DNA of 5,094 nt, taken from positions 1 to 5,094 of the forward strand of contig CAINMG010000137.1 of the NCBI GenBank assembly GCA_903850725.1. Direction: 5' to 3'. The DNA comes from Candidatus Staskawiczbacteria bacterium. Lineage in GTDB: Bacteria > Patescibacteriota > Minisyncoccia > Minisyncoccales > Staskawiczbacteraceae. Below, piece after piece: positions 1 to 5,094 of this stretch. The notes under the pieces were generated by a model, which was given only the letters and a program-made list of their open reading frames with translations, did not search any database and had not been told where the DNA came from. Every line of letters begins with the position of its first letter. Positions within the stretch are counted from its first letter, which is position 1. The position numbers and the translations under genes are program-made.

Positions 1-1048
1 AAACTTTTTGCATTTCTTCATCTTTGATGACATTTTCAATTTTTAAAATAGCGTCATTAATATCATTATAAATTAATTGTTCATTTGCAACTATTTCTGT
101 TTGTCCTCCTCCATCTGGCACAAAAACAATACAGCCAGCTTTTACCATTTCAGCCACAGCAATTCCAAATGGTTCATTTCTGCGACAAGAAATACCAAAT
201 TTGCGCCTTGCAATTAAACTATTTTTCTCTTTATCGCTTAATCTTCCTTCAAAAAAAATCCAATCTCTATTTTCCAAACAAATCATTTTTAACCTTTCAG
301 AATATTGGCCATTTCCCTCTCCGCCAATTATGTGAAGATGCAAATTGTTAATCTCTCTTCTGACTTCTCTTAAAATTTCTATTGCCAAATCTATTTTTTT
401 CTCTGGAATCAATCTACCGATTATGACAAACCCTGTTTCCTTTTTATTATATTCTATATTGTCAAAATCTCCAACCACGGGCGGATAAAAAGTAATAGAA
501 TCAATACTATATTTTTCTTTAATTAATTTGCCTGTCCAATTAGAATTTGCCAAAGTAATATTTTTTTTCCATTCTTCTATCCTAATAGGAGAAATTATAT
601 CACAAATTTTATTGTAAATTTTTCTTGGAAAAGATTTCCCATACCACATCTTTTTAAACCCATCTAAATGCATAATCTCTGACAACTCCTGAATATCTGT
701 TGCAATTTGGATAGATTTTTTCTTGAAATCACAAAAATTATAATTATTTATCATTAAATCAAATTGATTGGATATCTTTTGACAATATCTCTGAATAAAT
801 CGCCACCTTAAATCAGAAAATTTTGATGTATTTTTAAGGCCAAAAGGCATTGGAACTTTTATCAGAGAAAATTCTCCTTTTTTCAAATTTATTCCATAAT
901 ATTTATTTAAACTATCAATCTCAAAATTCCCTGTTGTAATAAAAAAAACATCATAGTCTTTTTTTAAAGCCTCTATCATAAAAAGAGCTGTAATCTCTGA
1001 CCCTCCCCAACCCATTTTAGGATGGACTATTGCAATTTTTTTCTTCAT
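1..1048 (-). CDS. GT4-family glycosyltransferase (GT-B fold), C-terminus cut by window edge
   Basis: Translation of the minus strand gives 349 residues without a stop, running off the left edge. The start is ATG at 1046-1048, giving MKKKIAIVHPKMGWGGSE, a typical GT4 N-terminus with a first beta strand and a Gly-rich loop (GWGGSE, residues 13-18). Other family marks are NSNWT near residues 168-172, the donor-phosphate-binding strand IIGRLIPEKK at 209-218 (R212, K217), and the E-x7-E motif EPFGIAVAE at 292-300 followed by PDGGGQTE. No signal peptide or membrane helix is seen, so it should act in the cytoplasm or on the inner membrane face. It would transfer a sugar from a nucleotide donor to a growing lipid-linked glycan. 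The donor sugar cannot be read from sequence; the YPPV stretch near 188-191 recalls ALG11-like mannosyltransferases, which is only a hint. The start lies inside the end of the upstream transferase gene (32-bp overlap), implying co-transcription. The region before the ATG is A-rich with no clear ribosome binding site. Roughly the last 20-50 residues are missing. Confidence 0.9.
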   Translation of the reverse strand, partial: MKKKIAIVHPKMGWGGSEITALFMIEALKKDYDVFFITTGNFEIDSLNKYYGINLKKGEFSLIKVPMPFGLKNTSKFSDLRWRFIQRYCQKISNQFDLMINNYNFCDFKKKSIQIATDIQELSEIMHLDGFKKMWYGKSFPRKIYNKICDIISPIRIEEWKKNITLANSNWTGKLIKEKYSIDSITFYPPVVGDFDNIEYNKKETGFVIIGRLIPEKKIDLAIEILREVRREINNLHLHIIGGEGNGQYSERLKMICLENRDWIFFEGRLSDKEKNSLIARRKFGISCRRNEPFGIAVAEMVKAGCIVFVPDGGGQTEIVANEQLIYNDINDAILKIENVIKDEEMQKV

Positions 1049-2357
1049 TATTTTTATTTTTTTCTATTATATCTATTTCTTTAATTATGTCTAAAAAACG
1101 TTCTCCAGGATTATATCTTGTTTCTATATAGTTATTATTAAAATTTGTTTTAAATTGCTCTAAATTAGAAGATTTGGATATTTTTTCTAAATAAACCTCT
1201 AATTCATTAATGGTTTTAAATGTTTTGTTGCAAACACCTAATTCTTCAAAATTATCTGCATTTATGGGATAATTCGTTAACTGTAAAGATACTTTTGAAT
1301 TAAGAAAAGCTTCGATTAATGCTGTTGATGAAAAACTAACAAATATATCATATTTTTCAAAAGTTTCCAAAAGTTTTTCCTTTGGTGGGGTAATATATAT
1401 ATCTGACAACCTTTCAAGCATTAATTTTCTGTCTTCCCAAGGATGAGGTCGATAAATAAATTCTATCCCTAATTTGTTGCATATTTTCAAAATACCATCG
1501 ACGCTTTCCGATTTATTAGACAAAAGATTTTTATTATACCTTTCCCAATCTTGAGCTAAATAACATAATGCATATTTATTCAAATTATTCTTCACCTTAT
1601 CTTTTTGTACCTTATCTAATGGATATCCAAGAATATAAATATCCTCTATCTTGCGTGCATCTTGTTGTAAAAATAAATCTTTAAAATAATCCCCTAATAC
1701 TAAAACATAATCTACAGCCAAATCATTAAATAAAGGTAAATATTGATCATAAATCCCTCTTTGGATAGAAAGAGTAATTATGCCTAGCTTCCTTGCCACT
1801 AATGTAATTGCCCTACCGATAGCTGAACCATCATCACGAAGAACAATATAATCAGGGCTAACTTTTTTCAATTTTTCTTCAATTCTATCTAATAATTTGT
1901 ATAAATATCTTATATCATTTTTTACCAAATAATCATAGACAAGCTGATCTAAATCATCCACCTGAACATATCCCAGCAAATTTTTAATTGCAAAAAATCT
2001 ATCCTTTAAACCCTGGGTTATTATACTAACATCATATATATTTTTAGTTTCTAAAATTAAATTTGAAAAATTTGAATTTTGAAATAGAAATTTTTTTCTC
2101 TTTTTCTTTAAAAAAAATGGCTTAGAAAGAAACATATCAAAAAATTTAGTAAAAATTTTGTATTTATTATATTTCTTTAACAAAAGATCTAAGCTTAAAG
2201 TATATTCTTCTTTTACATCTTCGGGTTTTAATGTTTTGCTAGGAAAAGCATCGAAACAATCTAAAACCAAAAACTGAGCGATGTCTTGTTCACTTAAAGA
2301 CTTTATATCGCAAGACCTTATTTTTTTGTAATCATTAAATAGCATTGGCCTATTCAT
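1017..2357 (-). CDS. GT-B-like polysaccharide glycosyltransferase with HP and S motifs
   Basis: This is a complete 446-residue protein with ATG at 2355-2357 and TAA at 1017-1019. The N-terminal half is variable and includes a very basic stretch (KKKRKK, about 84-89) that could help it sit on the inner membrane. The recognisable part starts near residue 169: PDYIVLRDDGSAIGR, then LGIITLSIQRGIYDQ (191-205), GDYFKDLF, and LGYPLDK (243-249). Then come YRPHPWEDR at 302-310 and FVSFSSTALIEAFLNSK at 339-355. The RPHP and Ser-rich SST motifs are known as the HP and S motifs of bacterial polysialyltransferases. Related arrangements occur in Kdo-type capsule transferases and CDP-glycerol glycerophosphotransferases, where they bind the nucleotide donor. 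I infer a cytoplasmic sugar or alditol-phosphate transferase for the cluster's glycan; which donor is unknown. A protein of the UDP-GlcNAc 2-epimerase-like fold is a less likely alternative. Met5 is a possible later start. It is the first gene of a leftward unit with the GT4 gene and is divergent from the flippase gene. Confidence 0.75.
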   Translation of the reverse strand: MNRPMLFNDYKKIRSCDIKSLSEQDIAQFLVLDCFDAFPSKTLKPEDVKEEYTLSLDLLLKKYNKYKIFTKFFDMFLSKPFFLKKKRKKFLFQNSNFSNLILETKNIYDVSIITQGLKDRFFAIKNLLGYVQVDDLDQLVYDYLVKNDIRYLYKLLDRIEEKLKKVSPDYIVLRDDGSAIGRAITLVARKLGIITLSIQRGIYDQYLPLFNDLAVDYVLVLGDYFKDLFLQQDARKIEDIYILGYPLDKVQKDKVKNNLNKYALCYLAQDWERYNKNLLSNKSESVDGILKICNKLGIEFIYRPHPWEDRKLMLERLSDIYITPPKEKLLETFEKYDIFVSFSSTALIEAFLNSKVSLQLTNYPINADNFEELGVCNKTFKTINELEVYLEKISKSSNLEQFKTNFNNNYIETRYNPGERFLDIIKEIDIIEKNKNNEEKNCNSPS

Positions 2358-2381
2358 GTTTTTTTGATTTTTTAACCTTAT

Positions 2382-2387
2382 TATGAT
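2382..2387 (+). promoter_or_regulatory. Possible -10 element for the flippase gene
   Basis: TATGAT (5/6 to TATAAT) ends 8 bases before the ATG at 2396, so transcription would start almost on the start codon and give a leaderless or nearly leaderless mRNA. No good -35 hexamer lies 16-18 bases upstream (only a T-run). TTGATT at 2364-2369 is only 12 bases away, too close for a standard promoter. It occupies the same bases as the candidate -10 on the opposite strand. Weakly supported. Confidence 0.25.
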
Positions 2388-2412
2388 AAAATTTAATGTA
2401 TATGGCTTACAA
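2383..2412 (-). promoter_or_regulatory. Possible promoter for the leftward transferase genes
   Basis: On the minus strand TTGTAA (2412-2407) lies 18 bases upstream of TATCAT (2388-2383), matching the -35 and -10 consensus at 4/6 and 5/6. Transcription would begin near 2376, leaving a leader of about 19 bases before the ATG at 2357. The -35 element lies inside the start of the flippase gene. Such matches are common in AT-rich DNA, so this is tentative, but a promoter is expected here because the gene on the other side is divergent. Confidence 0.3.
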
Positions 2413-3847
2413 AAAATTTATAAAAGATATTGGAATTTTAGGGCTAACCCAATTAGTTTCAGCTTTTAGTAGTATTGCTACGCTCCCTGTTATAACAAAG
2501 CTTCTAGGAGCTCAAAATTTTGGAATTTGGACTCAATTATTGATTACTATTTCTTTGGTATCTACTATTGCTTCCCTCAACATTCCATACGCATTATTAA
2601 GATTTTTAGCTGGAGAAAAAGAATATTCTAAAATTCAAGATGGGGTTTGGTCATCAACAACTGTAATGATGATAACGTCTTTAGTAGCAGGCACAATTCT
2701 TATTATCTTTTCTAAGTTTATTTCTATTTTTTTTGGCTGTTCGCAATTTCTTATTGTTATACTAGCTATAATTATAATATTCGAATGCTTAAACCAAGTA
2801 TTTTATAATGTCCTAAGAGTATTCCAAGAAACTAGTCGATTCAGCATTATATTAGTTTTTCAAGAGTTAGGAAAAGCAGGATTGGTAATTTTATCAGTAT
2901 ATTTAGGTTATGGCCTGTCGGGAGCATTATTATCATTTTTAGTGATAAGATTTATAGGATTTTTAATATTGTTTAACTATACACTAAAAAAAGTGAGATT
3001 TAAACTGCCAAAGTTCTTAGAGACAGAAGAATATTTTTCATTTAGTATTCCTACAATTTTTAACAGCATATCAAACTGGATTATCCAATCAAGTGATAAA
3101 TATTTAGTTGGATTTTTTCTTGGGTCCTTATTTGTAGGATATTACGCTCCAGCTTATTCGATTAGTGTTTTTGTTATGAATTTCTTAGTAGCCCCTTTTA
3201 GCTTTCTGCTACCAGTTATCTTGTCTAAATTTTACGATGAAAATAATACAGATCAAGTTAAAATTTACCTAAAATACTCTTTAAAATATTTTTTATTAAT
3301 AGCAATTCCTGCTGTATTTGGACTATCCATATTATCAAAACAAATATTATCCCTTCTAACAACTCCTGAATTTGCAAAACAAGGCTTTTTAGTAATGCCA
3401 ATTGTTTCTTTAGCCATGCTATCAATGGGCATTAATGCAATTTTAGCTCAAATTATTAACATTATTAAAAAAACAAAAATTGAAGGAATAATAGCCTCTA
3501 TATCAGCTATATTAAATTTAGGACTTAACTTTTTGTTCATACCTTGGCTTGGAATTATAGGAGCTGCAATCACAACTTTTATATCTTTTACATTTCTTCT
3601 TATAGCTACTTACAACTACTCACTAAGATACTTCAAATTCAAAATTGATTGGTTATTTATTGTAAAAAGCATTATTGCTTCCTCCTTAATGGCATTATTT
3701 GTTTTCTGGTTTAATCCCTCTGGTCTTTACAAAACTATATCTGCAATATTTTTGGGAATTTTAATATATTCTATTTTAATTGTTATATTAAAAGTTTTTG
3801 AAAAAAAAGAATTTATACTACTAAAAGGACTTTTCAAAAATACATGA
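2396..3847 (+). CDS. wzx: Wzx-type oligosaccharide flippase (MOP superfamily)
   Basis: This 483-residue, very hydrophobic integral membrane protein should flip a lipid-linked oligosaccharide repeat unit across the cytoplasmic membrane. Its length and about 14 predicted hydrophobic segments (starting near residues 12, 43, 86, 118, 157, 176, 214, 236, 258, 296, 331, 364, 387 and 418, with a final one near 446) are usual for the family; exact segment boundaries are uncertain. Family-like features include the N-terminal GILGLTQLVSAFSSIATLPV followed by TKLLGAQNFGIW, an Arg after the second helix (YALLRF, R69), SSDKYLVGFFLG near 232-243 followed by VGYYAPAYS, and NLGLNFLFIPWLGIIGAA near 374-391. 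The start is ATG 2396; a second ATG at 2402 (residue 3) is equally possible, and neither has a visible ribosome binding site. It is the only plus-strand gene: divergent from the HP-motif transferase (38-bp gap) and convergent with the broken GT2 gene (8-bp gap after its TGA). The symbol is assigned by family type, not by close similarity to a named protein. Confidence 0.9.
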   Translation: MYMAYKKFIKDIGILGLTQLVSAFSSIATLPVITKLLGAQNFGIWTQLLITISLVSTIASLNIPYALLRFLAGEKEYSKIQDGVWSSTTVMMITSLVAGTILIIFSKFISIFFGCSQFLIVILAIIIIFECLNQVFYNVLRVFQETSRFSIILVFQELGKAGLVILSVYLGYGLSGALLSFLVIRFIGFLILFNYTLKKVRFKLPKFLETEEYFSFSIPTIFNSISNWIIQSSDKYLVGFFLGSLFVGYYAPAYSISVFVMNFLVAPFSFLLPVILSKFYDENNTDQVKIYLKYSLKYFLLIAIPAVFGLSILSKQILSLLTTPEFAKQGFLVMPIVSLAMLSMGINAILAQIINIIKKTKIEGIIASISAILNLGLNFLFIPWLGIIGAAITTFISFTFLLIATYNYSLRYFKFKIDWLFIVKSIIASSLMALFVFWFNPSGLYKTISAIFLGILIYSILIVILKVFEKKEFILLKGLFKNT

Positions 3848-3855
3848 ACTCATAA

Positions 3856-3980
3856 TTAGGACATCAATCTACGGCTACCTTTGGCCATTTTAGAATAAGC
3901 AACTTCAATGCCAAGCTAAATACTTTCTGCTTTTTACGTCTTAGGTTTATGAACATTTTATATAAATTTTTTTCCAAAGA
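3856..3980 (-). repeat. Diverged direct repeat of 4392-4520 (shared GT2 3' end)
   Basis: The segment aligns on the same strand with 4392-4520. In two ungapped pieces I counted by hand, identity is 28 of 39 bases (block ending the genes, containing the shared attttag...ata...caact positions) and 33 of 50 bases (3931-3980 against 4471-4520). The level of divergence fits old paralogous genes rather than a recent duplication. No similarity is seen immediately upstream of 3980/4520, which places the deletion boundary close to 3981-4000. Confidence 0.6.
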
Positions 3981-3989
3981 TTGTATCAA
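3856..3989 (-). pseudogene. Out-of-frame C-terminal remnant of a GT2 glycosyltransferase
   Basis: The stretch between the flippase stop and the truncated GT2 frame is not empty. Read leftward, one frame from about 3989 to 3903 gives SLEKNLYKMFINLRRKKQK and a few more residues. This aligns with SIIKYFYKLFIDLKYKKES near the end of the GT2 protein at 4392-5094. Homology then moves to another frame, where 3903-3856 gives VAYSKMAKGSRRLMS and a TAA stop. It matches the neighbour's terminal VVYTKMSRGDRRLIC at 8 of 15 positions, with several conservative changes. The two segments are 125 and 129 bases long, consistent with one 4-base indel causing the frameshift. The second frame is the same one as the 3958-4398 reading frame but is separated from it by three stops. 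I infer that this is the original C-terminus of that GT2 gene, left after an internal deletion. A short 30-codon frame from ATG 3956 lies wholly within this remnant and is not a separate gene. Confidence 0.7.
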
Positions 3990-4398
3990 TTAAATATGAC
4001 TCTTGTCCAAGATTGATTAATCCTGTATTTTTGTTACAGTTTTTTTTAATAAAACTTATAACCTTTTCAACCCCCCCGTTCACCACCATATCGTCATCTC
4101 CGAAAAGCCAAACAAATTCGCCGTCAGCCATTTCCATAATTTTAATTAAATTTTTATCAACACCTACATTGTTACTATTTTTGTTATACTTTATTATTCC
4201 TGAATATTTTTTCTGAAAATTTAAAACTATTTCGCCCGTGTTGTCTGTAGAGCAATTGTCTGAGATACAAACCTGAACCTCGCCATGCATGTCTTTAATC
4301 TGGGACAAAATACGCTCCAAAAGCCTCTCTAAAAAATTTACCCTATTATATGTGGGAATGGCAATACTTACTATTGGTTTTTCCATAAATTTTAACAT
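3958..4398 (-). CDS. Truncated GT2 glycosyltransferase, N-terminal catalytic half only (likely pseudogene 5' part)
   Basis: The readable frame is 146 residues, about half the usual 300-370 of this family. It begins like a GT2 GT-A domain: KPIVSIAIPTYNR (7-19), CISDNCSTDNT (44-54), NNVGVDKN, and WLFGDDD (97-103). The GDDD form of the DxD metal/nucleotide-binding motif is typical of abequosyltransferase (RfbV)-like GT2 enzymes. The acceptor-side C-terminal half is absent. After about residue 135 the frame reads unrelated residues (ending FGKKFI) and stops at 3958-3960, while recognisable C-terminal sequence follows in other frames. I therefore read it as the 5' part of a gene disabled by an internal deletion; the product is probably inactive. 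ATG 4398 overlaps the upstream GT2 stop (ATGTTAA, 7-bp overlap) with a weak AGAAGA upstream; ATG 4386 (residue 5) is an alternative start. A run of seven G (coding sense) lies at 4071-4077, in the codons for N107-V110. G+C is clearly higher than in the neighbours over the motif blocks. Confidence 0.75.
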   Translation of the reverse strand: MLKFMEKPIVSIAIPTYNRVNFLERLLERILSQIKDMHGEVQVCISDNCSTDNTGEIVLNFQKKYSGIIKYNKNSNNVGVDKNLIKIMEMADGEFVWLFGDDDMVVNGGVEKVISFIKKNCNKNTGLINLGQESYLIDTIFGKKFI

Positions 4399-5094
4399 AT
4401 TAATCTTCTGTCGCCCCTAGACATTTTAGTATAAACAACTAAAATATTTTCCCAAATCAATTTAGATTCTTTTTTATATTTTAAATCAATAAACAATTTG
4501 TAAAAATATTTAATAATAGACGTCGGAACAACATGGAGAATAATAAAAAATAAAAAAATTATTAAAGCGTCTATAAATTTTGCTCTAGAAAAAAATAACT
4601 TAAAACACCCAAAAAAAGAAAAATAATTAAAAACATTAAAAGCCTTTAGGCAAACTATTTCTTTTATTGCGTTTTTTAAAATTTTTTTATCTTTAGATAT
4701 AATTATCTTTCGATATTCATTTTCCATATCACCGCATAATAACAATAAATCTGAGAATTTTTTTCTAGCAACATAATATAATTCAAAAATATCCTCAACA
4801 TAATATTTGTAATAGTGTAAATCAACATCAATTATTTTCTCATTAAACTTTAAAATTTCTAAATCTTTATATTTCAAAAACATCAACTGATATAAAAATG
4901 TATGTATGTACTGGCTCCCCACACCTTTTTCTATTAAGGCTTGATATTCATTAAATACTTTTTTTAAAACAACATTATTAAACAACAAAACAGAACCAAA
5001 GGAATTATCGGAGCGTAAACCAATAATATTTTTAAAATTTATTTTATGAATTTTAGGTTGATTTTTTTTTATTGTGTTAAAATAAACAATTTTA
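4392..5094 (-). CDS. GT2 glycosyltransferase, C-terminal part (5' end beyond window)
   Basis: The minus-strand frame is open from the right edge to TAA at 4392-4394, giving 233 residues. A TTG at 4986-4988 is not the start, because the frame and the similarity continue upstream (KNIIGLRSDNSFGSVLLFNN spans it). The SFGSVLLFNN and GVGSQYIHTFLYQLMFLK stretches resemble the region after the catalytic GT-A core in abequosyltransferase-like GT2 proteins. The DxD motif itself would lie beyond the edge. The C-terminal part has a strongly hydrophobic segment (ALIIFLFFIILHVVPTSI, 4570-4515), then a basic tail ending TKMSRGDRRLIC, suggesting attachment to the inner membrane face. It probably adds a sugar to the lipid-linked repeat unit; donor and acceptor are unknown. 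Its tail is shared with the decayed GT2 immediately downstream, so the two are tandem paralogs, and the 7-bp overlap suggests co-transcription. The GT2 assignment rests mainly on this paralogy and on general family resemblance. Confidence 0.7.
   Translation of the reverse strand, partial: KIVYFNTIKKNQPKIHKINFKNIIGLRSDNSFGSVLLFNNVVLKKVFNEYQALIEKGVGSQYIHTFLYQLMFLKYKDLEILKFNEKIIDVDLHYYKYYVEDIFELYYVARKKFSDLLLLCGDMENEYRKIIISKDKKILKNAIKEIVCLKAFNVFNYFSFFGCFKLFFSRAKFIDALIIFLFFIILHVVPTSIIKYFYKLFIDLKYKKESKLIWENILVVYTKMSRGDRRLIC

Noticed and set aside
85..351. 88-codon plus-strand open frame
   Set aside because: It is antisense to the GT4 gene over its GR-x4-K and E-x7-E motifs and has a low-complexity Gln/Phe/Leu-rich product; it is a shadow frame.
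3880..3914. Inverted repeat TTGGC/GCCAA as a terminator for the convergent genes
   Set aside because: The stem is only 5 bp with a loop of about 24 bases and has no following T-run on either strand.
3864..3956. Separate small gene (30 codons) from ATG 3956
   Set aside because: Its first part aligns with the C-terminus of the neighbouring GT2 and its end is out of frame with the homologous tail, so it is part of a decayed gene.
4013..4216. 67-codon plus-strand open frame with hydrophobic, Ser/Thr-rich product
   Set aside because: It is antisense to the GT2 catalytic motifs (GDDD region), with no start signal or family resemblance; it is a shadow frame.
4392..4988. Treating the right-hand GT2 as a complete 198-residue gene starting at TTG 4988
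   Set aside because: The frame continues open to the window edge with plausible protein sequence, and no ribosome binding site precedes the TTG, so the gene is 5'-truncated by the window.
1..5094. tRNA, rRNA, CRISPR array, insertion sequence, toxin-antitoxin or defence system
   Set aside because: I saw no cloverleaf-like, regularly spaced repeat or terminal inverted repeat structure, and every substantial frame reads as a polysaccharide-cluster gene.

Overview
The window is part of a surface-polysaccharide (O-antigen, capsule or exopolysaccharide type) biosynthesis cluster from an AT-rich bacterium. Base composition is roughly 25-32% G+C by eye over most of the window. The genetic code is standard, with both TAA and TGA used as stops. 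Genes are tightly packed or overlapping and Shine-Dalgarno sequences are weak or absent. This style fits many low-GC lineages, including candidate-phylum genomes, but nothing here fixes the taxon.

Layout: (1) positions 1-1048, minus strand: the N-terminal ~349 residues of a GT4-type (GT-B fold) glycosyltransferase whose C-terminus lies beyond the left edge. (2) 1017-2357, minus: a complete 446-residue GT-B-like transferase with the HP and S motifs of the polysialyltransferase / capsule glycosyltransferase / CDP-glycerol transferase group. It overlaps gene 1 by 32 bp and is transcribed ahead of it. (3) 2358-2395: a 38-bp divergent intergenic region with possible promoters facing both ways. (4) 2396-3847, plus: a 483-residue Wzx-type flippase, the only plus-strand gene. 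(5) 3856-4398, minus: a broken GT2 glycosyltransferase. Its N-terminal catalytic half is readable (3958-4398), and an out-of-frame remnant of the same gene's C-terminus lies at 3856-3989. (6) 4392-5094, minus: the C-terminal ~233 residues of a second GT2 glycosyltransferase, whose catalytic N-terminus lies beyond the right edge.

Inferred cooperation: cytoplasmic glycosyltransferases build a lipid-linked oligosaccharide on the inner face of the membrane, and the Wzx protein flips it outward for polymerisation or transfer. No polymerase, sugar-nucleotide pathway gene or initiating transferase is in the window, so the glycan cannot be named.

The most notable observation is the decayed GT2 gene. 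The stretch downstream of its stop, which looks empty, aligns in shifted frames with the C-terminus of the neighbouring GT2 and ends in the same V-x-Y-[ST]-K-M-x-[KR]-G-x-R-R-L tail. This points to an internal deletion plus a frameshift in one of two tandem paralogous glycosyltransferases. I found no RNA gene, CRISPR array, insertion sequence or defence system, and no sign of a wholly new system.
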